From NCBI GenBank assembly GCA_012517755.1, contig JAAYUH010000218.1:1-8777 (forward strand): a stretch of 8,777 bases of DNA, read 5' to 3'. The stretch's first letter is position 1; each line of letters begins with the position of its first letter. The position numbers and the translations under genes were made by a program. Source of the DNA: a bacterium. GTDB lineage: Bacteria > Caldisericota > Caldisericia > B22-G15. Under the pieces are notes generated by a model. That model saw nothing but the letters and a program-made list of their open reading frames with translations. It was not told where the DNA came from and ran no database searches. Shown here in pieces: positions 1-5,436 of the stretch.

Positions 1-11
1 AAAATATTTAT

Positions 12-61
12 AAAATAGATTTTACAACATATAAATGAGATAAAATTAATAGAAATTAAAA
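12..61. repeat. 50-bp imperfect direct repeat, copy 1
   Basis: This A+T-rich stretch recurs at 276-325 in the same orientation, with 44 of 50 positions identical by eye. The best-conserved core is ATAAATGAGAT. The two copies flank the palindromic repeat cluster at 106-250. They are too long and too diverged to be a fresh target-site duplication, so they may be copies of an old dispersed repeat or the ends of a composite element. Neither copy looks coding. Confidence 0.6.
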
Positions 62-105
62 TATCTATTGAAATAGAAAATATTATAAAACGGGATTGCT
101 GAAAT

Positions 106-250
106 TGTCATTCCAGCACCATTTGTCATTCCCGCGAAAGCGGGAATCCAGTTCCTCTCTTTTGTCATTCCCGTCCCCGCTTTCGCGGGGAAAACAGGAA
201 TCCAGTATTTCTATAAATAATATAGATTTCTGCTTCCTTTAGGAATGACA
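106..250. repeat. Cluster of GTCATTCCC-type palindromic repeats (dRS3/REP-like)
   Basis: The cluster is bounded by inverted 9-mers, TGTCATTCC at 106-114 and GGAATGACA at 242-250. Inside are two full units ending in GGAATCCAGT. Unit 1 (124-152) has a perfect 8-bp stem, ATTCCCGC/GCGGGAAT, around a GAAA loop. Unit 2 (163-206) has an outer ATTCC/GGAAT pairing and an inner CCCCGC/GCGGGG stem around TTTC, so its inner hairpin is in the reverse sense to unit 1. ATTCCC-N8-GGGAAT is the pattern of neisserial dRS3 elements and of REP-like repeats in many other bacteria. The cluster is much richer in G+C than its surroundings. It lies downstream of the acetyltransferase gene and could also act as a transcript end, which is inference. 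Confidence 0.8.
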
Positions 251-275
251 GTCGGATGACTTTTTCAGAGACCTC

Positions 276-325
276 AAAATATATTTCACAAAATATAAAT
301 GAGATGAAACTAATAGAAATCAAAA
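276..325. repeat. 50-bp imperfect direct repeat, copy 2
   Basis: This is the second copy of the repeat at 12-61, differing at about six positions. Its right end runs a few bases into the stop codon of the acetyltransferase gene that ends at 320. The similarity therefore lies almost entirely in non-coding DNA and does not reflect a duplicated gene. Confidence 0.6.
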
Positions 326-886
326 AATTTTCTTTTCTTCCCACTCATTTCTTAAAATTCCCATTTTTATTCTATCGTAAAAAATACCATTTATTTCACA
401 ACCTTTCCTTATTCTTGCTTCCTCGATAAATCCAAGTTTTTCTCCAACTTTAATCATAGCTTTGTTTCCTTCCCAAGTTCCAAAACCTAAGCGAGTTAAT
501 TTTCTCTCATTAAAAAGATAATCTATCCACAAATATAAAGCTTCTGCACCAATTCCTTCCCCCCAATATGAATCCTCAGGAATATCTATACCAATTTCAG
601 TCATATGAGGATCATCTTCATCATAATATACAGTTACCCATCCAATATGAATATCATCTTTTAACTCTATTTCCAAAAAAGGATAAGGAGGTTTTCTATC
701 TCCCTCGAGCCATCCTTTCCTCCAGTTAATAACATTATTTAATGGAGGACCCTTGTCCTTGTAGCATGGACCATCAAATTGATAAGCTTTCAAATCTTCT
801 GAATTCCATCTTTCATAATCATCTAAATCTGACCATCTTGTTGTTCTAAGGTTAACAAGTTTTCCCTCTATTTTGAAGTAATTCAT
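320..886 (-). CDS. GNAT-family N-acetyltransferase (RimJ/RimL-like)
   Basis: The 188-residue protein is a probable cytoplasmic acetyltransferase that moves an acetyl group from acetyl-CoA to an amine. The start resembles RimJ/RimL-type members (EGKLVNLRTTRWSDLDDYERW, residues 7-27, with one or two residues differing from typical). The acetyl-CoA pyrophosphate-binding loop is visible as YWGEGIGAEAL (107-117). It is followed by the typical GTWEGNKAMIKVGEKLGF block (136-153), in which the asparagine and the LGF end are family hallmarks. The length is normal for a single GNAT domain. The ATG at 886 is preceded by a GGAGG site about 10 nt away. The gene stands alone: 138 bp separate it from the next gene upstream on the same strand. 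The substrate cannot be told from sequence; ribosomal protein, antibiotic and small-molecule amines are all possible. Confidence 0.85.
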   Translation of the reverse strand: MNYFKIEGKLVNLRTTRWSDLDDYERWNSEDLKAYQFDGPCYKDKGPPLNNVINWRKGWLEGDRKPPYPFLEIELKDDIHIGWVTVYYDEDDPHMTEIGIDIPEDSYWGEGIGAEALYLWIDYLFNERKLTRLGFGTWEGNKAMIKVGEKLGFIEEARIRKGCEINGIFYDRIKMGILRNEWEEKKIF

Positions 887-896
887 AATTTTTTTA

Positions 897-901
897 CCTC
901 C
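897..901 (-). promoter_or_regulatory. Ribosome binding site of the acetyltransferase
   Basis: GGAGG on the minus strand, with 10 nt to the ATG at 886. It supports that start codon. Confidence 0.7.
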
Positions 902-1024
902 AAGAGAAATTATCTTTGAAGAAAAATAATCAACTATCGTTTCTCATATTTATGTAAGCACATCTTATTATTTTTGTTCTTTAAAAGATTTACAGATAAT
1001 TATAACTGCTATTTTAATTTATTT

Positions 1025-1543
1025 TTACTTCTTCTCTTTACGTGACCAACGAGCCTGCTGGGCTTTTTTAATATTTTTCATCCTGGCTCTCTTTTGGGCT
1101 TCTGTTGGCTTTTTACTCTCAGGTATATTGGGTCTATCTTGTGCTTTGAATATATCTCCCTTAATATGCATGGGCTTTGATTTTAGGGCTTCGATTATTT
1201 CTTTGGAATCAGCAGTATCAGCAATTAGCGTGTCACCTTCTATATGAGCATCATTTTTACTGATAAGCCATGCTTGTGTATCCCAAGACCCACTACTTCT
1301 TTTGCCAGCAAGGCGTATAATATGTCCCTTTTCTCCGACATCATGGTAGCGAAATGTTGTGAATTCCTCTTTTGGTCGTACAACAATTCGAAAATAATCA
1401 CCTTCACCTTTTGCTCCTGGTTTTGCCCTCTTTCTCCCTTTAGGTTGAGCTAAAGAACGCTCCCGAGGTGTAATTTCTTGCCATTTCTGTTGTGCTTTTT
1501 TGATATTTTTCTTCGATGCTTTTTTCTGCTTCTCCGTAGCCAT
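1025..1543 (-). CDS. Basic hypothetical protein with matching end motifs
   Basis: The 172-residue protein is lysine-rich and has no function I can assign. Its two ends carry near-copies of one motif: KKNIKKAQQKW at residues 11-21 and MKNIKKAQQARW at 155-166. Each is followed or preceded by proline- and arginine-rich linkers (GRKRAKPGAKGEGDYF, 36-51; QDRPNIPESKKPTEAQKRA, 135-153). Between them lies a compact central segment (about 48-135) containing RLAGKRSSGSWDTQAWLISK and the pair HIEGD/HIKGD. Similar small proteins with NIKKAQ ends are, as I recall, scattered through metagenomic and candidate-phylum genomes. The charge suggests nucleic acid binding by the tails, which is inference. The ATG at 1543 has AGGAGGT 7 nt upstream. 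The coding DNA is clearly richer in G+C than its neighbours (27 of 60 bases in 1261-1320), consistent with horizontal transfer. Confidence 0.75.
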   Translation of the reverse strand: MATEKQKKASKKNIKKAQQKWQEITPRERSLAQPKGRKRAKPGAKGEGDYFRIVVRPKEEFTTFRYHDVGEKGHIIRLAGKRSSGSWDTQAWLISKNDAHIEGDTLIADTADSKEIIEALKSKPMHIKGDIFKAQDRPNIPESKKPTEAQKRARMKNIKKAQQARWSRKEKK

Positions 1544-1550
1544 CTCACTT

Positions 1551-1557
1551 ACCTCCT
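1551..1557 (-). promoter_or_regulatory. Ribosome binding site of the basic hypothetical protein
   Basis: AGGAGGT on the minus strand, 7 nt before the ATG at 1543. It is near-perfect and confirms both the start and that the gene is translated. Confidence 0.8.
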
Positions 1558-1606
1558 ATTTTTAAATTTATTTTTATTAAAAATATTCTCAAAATGTTCT
1601 AAATTT

Positions 1607-1615
1607 CATATAACA
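1607..1615 (-). promoter_or_regulatory. Possible extended -10 promoter element
   Basis: TGTTATATG on the minus strand fits the TGnTATAAT extended -10 pattern with two changes in the hexamer, and no convincing -35 box is visible. It lies about 60 nt upstream of the gene starting at 1543. Chance matches are common in DNA this rich in A+T. Confidence 0.3.
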
Positions 1616-1728
1616 TTCCCAGTGTATACTATATTTTGAGATAGAAATGTTATAAAAAGAAGTTGTTAGTTTATTTCTTATATTTTGTGTTAGATAAAAC
1701 TGATACCTTTCCAATTTTTTAACAGCCA

Positions 1729-1944
1729 TTACTTCCATCTTTTTTCAAAAATTTTAATATTTTCACCAACTATTTCAAATATATTTCCATTATAGCACTC
1801 ACTCACAATTTTTAATATCATCTCTTTTCCATAACTATTTTCAATGAACATTACAATAGTGCATCCCCACTGATATGATAGTGTTACATATTTTTCAACT
1901 TTTTCAATAATAATTATTTTAATCTGAATAGAATAATATTTTCC
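1729..1944 (-). pseudogene. Remnant C-terminus of a peptidase MA-like protein
   Basis: Reading the minus strand from 1944 to the TAA at 1729 gives 71 uninterrupted codons without a usable start at the front; the reading frame is closed upstream by a TAA at 1945-1947. The translation contains YVTLSYQWGCTIVMFIENSY (residues 19-38) followed by GKEMILKIVSE and ends IKIFEKRWK. This matches the usual C-terminal layout of peptidase MA-like gluzincins: a Tyr-rich helix before a YGKEKLL-type segment and a closing 'EKxW'. The catalytic HExxH part is absent here. A further short open stretch further upstream in another frame (about 1995-2085, containing IPTLIFSPMRG) might belong to the same decayed gene. 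There is no ribosome binding site. The family call rests on pattern memory and is tentative. Confidence 0.4.
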
Positions 1945-2154
1945 TTAAAAAATAGAAATTTACCAAGCTAATTTAAAATTTAACCTTTAGATTTTACATA
2001 ATCATTATGAGTTTTTTAAAAAAATTTATACCTCTCATTGGACTAAAAATTAATGTTGGAATTTGGATATAATCTTTATTATTAATTACCAATCAATAAC
2101 TGAAGTTATAACAGTTACTTCAAAAATCCCTATTAATATTTTTTGTTTTCATTA
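1945..2154. other. Gene-free A+T-rich stretch
   Basis: No intact gene, RNA gene or clear promoter is visible here. It may hold further decayed coding sequence belonging to the remnant at 1729-1944. Near 2100-2123 there are short overlapping inverted repeats (TGAAGT/ACTTCA; CAGTTA/TAACTG as alternatives) just downstream of the gene ending at 2155. They are not followed by a U-run and make a weak terminator candidate at best. Confidence 0.5.
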
Positions 2155-2706
2155 TCAAAATTCTTTTCTTATAAGAAACAACCTAATCAAGTATATTAAT
2201 ACACCAATTATAAATGAGATACTGCAAAAAAAGTAAACATTAAAAGAAGAAAACAAACCTAAAAATGGATTGCCTTTAAATGGATAAAAAGGATTCATCT
2301 CTTCATATAAAAAAGCATCGAGTAAAATATGTGAAAAAACACCAAAAAATGAAGTTAGAATAATTTTTTTAAATGATGAATCCTGAGCCAATCTGAAAAC
2401 ACTCATTATTTTTTGTATCGGTTTTTTTAAAAAATATAAGATTGTAGCAGTTACAATTGCTATAATTGAACCACCTAAAAAGGTGTGCAAAAATCCATGA
2501 AGAGGCCAAGGTGCATTAAAAACAAAAACACAAAAAGGTTCAATATCAACTATAACACAGGAGATAAGTAAAGTTGGAAAATCAAAAATTTTAAAAAGGA
2601 ATAAACCTATCCATGAACTTGGTCCCCAATGGAATGGAGTAAAAGGCGTTTTATTTACCCTCCATCGCTTCTCTGAATAGGTTTGGTATCTCGTCTCCAA
2701 CTCCAA
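2155..2706 (-). CDS. Membrane-bound metal-dependent hydrolase, YdjM/DUF457-like
   Basis: This is a small multi-pass inner-membrane protein with conserved His/Asp positions typical of the YdjM/DUF457-type group. Counting from the TTG at 2706, they are TPFHW (23-27), VDIEP (53-57), LHGFLHTFLGG (69-79) and SHILLDAF (125-132). The conserved C-terminal MNPFYPFKGNPFLGL segment is at 137-151. About four hydrophobic segments alternate with these motifs (near 31-62, 76-93, 114-131 and 154-178). The family is annotated as metal-dependent hydrolases by motif; I know of no firmly established substrate. The coordinates use the first canonical start (TTG, 2706), which overlaps the macrodomain gene by 56 nt and has no ribosome binding site. 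Homologues normally begin right before TPFTPFH, so the true start may be the ACG at 2647-2649, giving 164 residues. It is the last gene of the thpR-macrodomain operon. Confidence 0.8.
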   Translation of the reverse strand: MELETRYQTYSEKRWRVNKTPFTPFHWGPSSWIGLFLFKIFDFPTLLISCVIVDIEPFCVFVFNAPWPLHGFLHTFLGGSIIAIVTATILYFLKKPIQKIMSVFRLAQDSSFKKIILTSFFGVFSHILLDAFLYEEMNPFYPFKGNPFLGLFSSFNVYFFCSISFIIGVLIYLIRLFLIRKEF

Positions 2707-3199
2707 TTAATCTTACAAGTTCAATTGTTGTTTCTCTATTTTTTAAAAAATCTTTAACTGTTTTATAAATTATCTCTGTTCCTCTTTTTTTAGGAAAACC
2801 AAAAATTCCACAACTAACTGCTGGAATTGAAATAGATTTTAAAAGATTCTCTGTTGCAACTTGAAGAGAGGATTCAATGGCTCTTTTTAGTTTATTTTCC
2901 TCATCTCCCTCTCCCCATACAGGGCCTACTGTATGAATAACATATTTGCAGGGTAAATTACCTGCTCTTGTTATAACTGCCTCTCCTGTTTTAAGTGGAC
3001 CTCTTTTTTCAATTATTTTATTACTTTCAATCTGAATAATCTCCCCACCTTTTCTAACTATTGCTCCAGCGACTCCACCTCCATGAGAAAGGTGTCTATT
3101 TGCAGCATTAACAATGGCATCAGTTTTTTCTTCAGTTATATCGCCCATTACAACCTCTATTTTTTTCCCATTAACAATTTCCTCTTTTAAAACAACCAT
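2651..3199 (-). CDS. Macrodomain protein (ADP-ribose and derivative binding/hydrolysis)
   Basis: The 182 residues form a single macrodomain, close in motif pattern to the archaeal Af1521 type. The visible elements in order are GDIT (19-22, adenine contact), NAAN (31-34), the HGGGVAGAI loop (39-47), HTVGP (89-93) and the phosphate-binding loop SCGIFGFPKK (129-138). Members bind ADP-ribose, and many hydrolyse ADP-ribose-1''-phosphate, O-acetyl-ADP-ribose or ADP-ribosyl-protein bonds. Which of these applies here is not decided by sequence. The ATG at 3199 has a near-perfect AAGGAGGAG site that overlaps the TAA of the upstream phosphodiesterase gene, with 12 nt between the genes, so the two are almost certainly co-transcribed. 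The protein is cytoplasmic, with no signal peptide. Confidence 0.92.
   Translation of the reverse strand: MVVLKEEIVNGKKIEVVMGDITEEKTDAIVNAANRHLSHGGGVAGAIVRKGGEIIQIESNKIIEKRGPLKTGEAVITRAGNLPCKYVIHTVGPVWGEGDEENKLKRAIESSLQVATENLLKSISIPAVSCGIFGFPKKRGTEIIYKTVKDFLKNRETTIELVRLIGVGDEIPNLFREAMEGK
2658..2663 (-). promoter_or_regulatory. Ribosome binding site pointing to a non-canonical ACG start
   Basis: GGAGGG on the minus strand lies inside the last codons of the macrodomain gene. Eight nucleotides downstream is ACG at 2649-2647, in frame with the membrane hydrolase and exactly where that family usually starts. No ATG, GTG or TTG is within reach of this site in that frame. Confidence 0.55.
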
Positions 3200-3204
3200 A
3201 AAAA

Positions 3205-3214
3205 CTCCTCCTTA
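3205..3214 (-). promoter_or_regulatory. Ribosome binding site of the macrodomain gene
   Basis: TAAGGAGGAG on the minus strand, with its first three bases forming the stop codon of thpR. The strong site between the genes supports the ATG at 3199 and coupled translation. Confidence 0.85.
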
Positions 3215-3763
3215 TGAAAGAATAAAGTTTCCTAATGGTTTATATATTGGACCTTGTGGAGTTAATTTTGATTCAAAAAAAGTTATTTTATTCAAATATG
3301 ATACTTTAAATTCACTCTTATCTTCCCTTAATATTTTTAAATCTTTTTCATCTATCCTCTCTTTTATTCTCCCGATAGTTAGATGTGCTTTAAAATCCTC
3401 TTTTTTTAGTCTAACAATTTTTGAAAATGGATCATAAAGTGTATCATATATCTCTTTAATTTCCTTTTCTCCTTCTTTGAGGTTATAAAAAATAACTCTT
3501 GGATTCTTATTATCAGGAAAGAAAGAAATATTATCGAACAATATTTTTATTTTTTTAAATTTCTCTTTTTTATCATCAATAATTTTTATAATCTCAACTG
3601 ATTGCTTTTCTTCAATTTCTCCAAAGAAAAAAATTGTAAAATGTAAATTTTCTCTCTCAACCCATTTAACTTTCGAAGATATATTTTTTCTGAAATAATC
3701 GATTTTTTTACTTATATCTTCTTTAAGATTTTCGTCAATAGGCAAAGCAAGAAAAGTTCTCAT
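3212..3763 (-). CDS. thpR: RNA 2',3'-cyclic phosphodiesterase (LigT/ThpR, 2H superfamily)
   Basis: This is a 183-residue 2H phosphoesterase. Both catalytic HxT motifs are intact: LHFTIFFFGE with H41 and T43, and AHLTIGR with H127 and T129. The N-terminal MRTFLALPID and the late GPIYKPLGNF are also typical. The family hydrolyses 2',3'-cyclic phosphates on RNA, and relatives open ADP-ribose 1'',2''-cyclic phosphate; the old name is 2'-5' RNA ligase. I chose the ATG at 3763 because the alignment begins there. The longer reading frame, open to 3868, would overlap the divergent gene at 3843 and adds an untypical tail. There is no ribosome binding site. Instead a TGTTATAAT promoter element ends 9 nt upstream, so the transcript may be leaderless. 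It is the first gene of an operon with the macrodomain and membrane hydrolase genes. Confidence 0.92.
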   Translation of the reverse strand: MRTFLALPIDENLKEDISKKIDYFRKNISSKVKWVERENLHFTIFFFGEIEEKQSVEIIKIIDDKKEKFKKIKILFDNISFFPDNKNPRVIFYNLKEGEKEIKEIYDTLYDPFSKIVRLKKEDFKAHLTIGRIKERIDEKDLKILREDKSEFKVSYLNKITFFESKLTPQGPIYKPLGNFILS

Positions 3764-3772
3764 ATTGTAAAT

Positions 3773-3781
3773 ATTATAACA
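3773..3781 (-). promoter_or_regulatory. Extended -10 promoter of the thpR operon
   Basis: TGTTATAAT on the minus strand is a perfect TGn-TATAAT extended -10 element. Nothing resembling TTGACA lies 16-18 nt upstream, as expected for this promoter type. Transcription would begin around 3766, only 2-4 nt before the ATG at 3763. Confidence 0.6.
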
Positions 3782-3801
3782 TATTTCAATTTTTTTAATT
3801 G

Positions 3802-3810
3802 TGATATAAT
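3802..3810 (+). promoter_or_regulatory. Extended -10 promoter of the plus-strand operon
   Basis: TGATATAAT is a perfect TGn-TATAAT element with no clear -35 box. The start of transcription would fall near 3817, leaving a leader of about 26 nt that contains the AGGAGG site at 3830-3835 before the ATG at 3843. It lies back to back with the minus-strand promoter 20 bp away. Confidence 0.6.
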
Positions 3811-3842
3811 TTAATCTAATGAATTTTTTAGGAGGATAAAGA

Positions 3843-4889
3843 ATGAGAAAAAAACTCAATAATTTCATACTAAAAGTTTACGAACTTCACCCAAATTTTT
3901 TATTTGTTGTAAATTTTATATTTTTCATATTAATTGTTGCTTTTATCGCCCCGTCACTAACATCAGATCCTGATTATATTTTGAGATTAAATTTAAGAAC
4001 ATTAAGAGAATTACATATAAATAATTTTAGTTTTATTAAATCGCCATTTATATACTTAATTTTTTCTATAATTTTTGCTTCACTTTTTTATGTAGGAAAT
4101 ATCTTTTTATCCTGGATTGGAATTCCACTCTTTTTCATTATCTATTTCTTCCTTGAATTAACCGAAAATTTTACTCTTGTTTTTACAAAAATTGGTTCAC
4201 AATCATTTTTGAATCTTCCTCTTAGTGAACATAAAGGTTTTTCAGTTTTTCTATCGCAAATTCCTCATACCCTTTTTCTTTCCTTTGGTTATTTTATCTC
4301 ACTTGTTGGAGCGTTAATTGTACTTCTTTCATTTACCACTTTCATTTATAGAATCTTTAAAAATAGATTTCCTAAAATAAAACCATTAAATGCAAAAATT
4401 ATTGTTTTTATAGTAATTATAATAATTCCTCACATATTAGTATTGTATTTTATTTTAAGGCCCTTATTAAATGATATTAAACTTCTATCATTAACTGGCC
4501 CTCTTTATATAATTCTTATTGTTTATTTCTTTTCAATTGGAAACCATTTCTTCTCTTTAGTTGGAAGTGAAATTAAAAAATTTAAAGACTATAGACCAAG
4601 AGAGTATCTTGTAGAAAATCTAAAAAATGCAACATTCCTCGTTCCTTTTGGATTAATTCTTGTGATTATAGGAATCATTCTTGAAAATACTCTTTCTGTT
4701 AGGGTTCTTATGCCTTTACTCAATAAAATTAATGTAACTGGTATATCTTTAAATATTTTAAATATAGTAACAGCGATTCTATATGGTGCTTCAGTAATAG
4801 TTCCATTTTGGTATGTATTTTATAAATCTAAAAAGTGGTCAAAGGTGATTCTATCTTCTAAAAAGGAGGCAAAAAAGAAGAAAAAATGA
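3843..4889 (+). CDS. Multi-pass membrane protein of unknown function
   Basis: I do not recognise this 348-residue protein. It has about eight hydrophobic segments, near residues 19-39, 67-84, 86-105, 145-168, 184-206, 217-239, 264-282 and 303-327, joined by short loops. The longer loops are 40-66, 106-144 and 240-263 (containing the charged stretch KKFKDYRPREY). No catalytic motif, transporter signature or nucleotide-binding loop is evident. The C-terminus is a basic tail ending in five lysines, partly encoded by the purine-rich region before the next gene. The ATG at 3843 follows AGGAGG by 7 nt. Its stop shares bases with the start of the thioredoxin lipoprotein gene (ATGA), so the two are co-translated and may work together at the membrane, which is inference. 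Confidence 0.8.
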   Translation: MRKKLNNFILKVYELHPNFLFVVNFIFFILIVAFIAPSLTSDPDYILRLNLRTLRELHINNFSFIKSPFIYLIFSIIFASLFYVGNIFLSWIGIPLFFIIYFFLELTENFTLVFTKIGSQSFLNLPLSEHKGFSVFLSQIPHTLFLSFGYFISLVGALIVLLSFTTFIYRIFKNRFPKIKPLNAKIIVFIVIIIIPHILVLYFILRPLLNDIKLLSLTGPLYIILIVYFFSIGNHFFSLVGSEIKKFKDYRPREYLVENLKNATFLVPFGLILVIIGIILENTLSVRVLMPLLNKINVTGISLNILNIVTAILYGASVIVPFWYVFYKSKKWSKVILSSKKEAKKKKK

Positions 4890-5425
4890 AAAGAATAAAA
4901 AATATATTATTAATATTTGTAATTTTAATTTTTTTCTCATCTTTTATTCTCTCCTGTAGTGAAAAAGAGGTAATAAATGTATCAACTATAGAAAAAGAAA
5001 ATAGAAAAGAAGCACCAGATTTTACTCTTTCAACTCTTGATGGAGGAGTTATACGACTATCAGGCTTTAAAGGGAAAGTCATTCTACTTGATTTCTGGAC
5101 AGAATGGTGTGGTCCATGCAAAATAGCAGCACCGACTGTTATTTCACTTTATAATAAATATAAAGATAAGGGATTAAGGGTATTTGGAGTTAATCTTGAT
5201 GATATAAAAGATATTGAAAAGGTTAGAAGTTATGTCAAAAACGAGGGGGTTCCCTATCCAATACTTCTTGAGGGCTTTCCTGCTGCCTCAAAATATGATG
5301 TTTCTGGAATACCAAAATTCGTTTTAATTGATAAAGATGGAAAAATTGCCTTTGAAGTTGTAGGAGCAGTTGATAATCTTGAATCTATTTTAACAGTTAA
5401 CATTGAAAGTTTATTAAAAGAATAG
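4886..5425 (+). CDS. TlpA/ResA-like thioredoxin-fold lipoprotein
   Basis: This is a 179-residue exported thiol-disulfide oxidoreductase. An N-terminal lipoprotein signal (KRIKN then a hydrophobic run to ILSC, with Cys24 as lipidation site) places it on the outer face of the membrane. The AhpC/TSA-thioredoxin domain begins at APDFTLSTLDG (43-53). It contains the active site WCGPC (C75 and C78) and the cis-proline loop SGIPKFVLIDKDG (140-152, P143). The LDFWTEWCGPC context is characteristic of TlpA/ResA proteins, which reduce disulfides in periplasmic or surface proteins, for example during cytochrome c maturation. No cytochrome biogenesis genes are in the window, so the partner is unknown. The start overlaps the preceding stop (ATGA). 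The nearest GGAGG (4865-4869) is unusually far, 16 nt upstream, so termination-reinitiation coupling is likely. Confidence 0.9.
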   Translation: MKRIKNILLIFVILIFFSSFILSCSEKEVINVSTIEKENRKEAPDFTLSTLDGGVIRLSGFKGKVILLDFWTEWCGPCKIAAPTVISLYNKYKDKGLRVFGVNLDDIKDIEKVRSYVKNEGVPYPILLEGFPAASKYDVSGIPKFVLIDKDGKIAFEVVGAVDNLESILTVNIESLLKE

Positions 5426-5429
5426 GAGG
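5425..5429 (+). promoter_or_regulatory. Ribosome binding site deciding the nitroreductase start
   Basis: GGAGG begins on the last base of the upstream TAG stop. Its 7-nt spacing to the ATG at 5437 is near optimal and favours that codon over the TTG one codon earlier. Confidence 0.75.
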
Positions 5430-5436
5430 TAGATTG

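Noticed and set aside
100..150. tRNA-like or structured RNA gene from the hairpin at 128-147
   Set aside because: An 8-bp stem with a tetraloop alone; no cloverleaf, T-loop or anticodon arm nearby. None was seen elsewhere in the window either.
106..250. CRISPR array
   Set aside because: Only two related palindromic units with unequal internal structure and a 10-nt gap; there are no regular spacers and no cas genes.
1244..1453. Plus-strand open frame of 69 codons opposite the basic hypothetical gene
   Set aside because: It lies entirely antisense to a gene with a near-perfect ribosome binding site and has no such site or recognisable motif.
2209..2221. Third copy of the TATAAATGAGATA core of the direct repeat
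   Set aside because: Match is limited to about 13 bases inside the membrane hydrolase gene, compatible with chance in A+T-rich DNA.
3114..3437. Plus-strand open frame across the macrodomain/thpR junction
   Set aside because: It is antisense to two well-supported enzymes, has low-complexity Ser/Phe/Ile composition and no ribosome binding site.
3764..3868. Longer N-terminus for the 2H phosphodiesterase
   Set aside because: The extra 35 residues do not resemble the family, overlap the divergent gene and cover its promoter; the family start MRTFLALPID is at 3763.
4858..5121. Minus-strand open frame opposite the thioredoxin gene
   Set aside because: It is antisense to a clear TlpA-like coding sequence; no motif or initiation signal.
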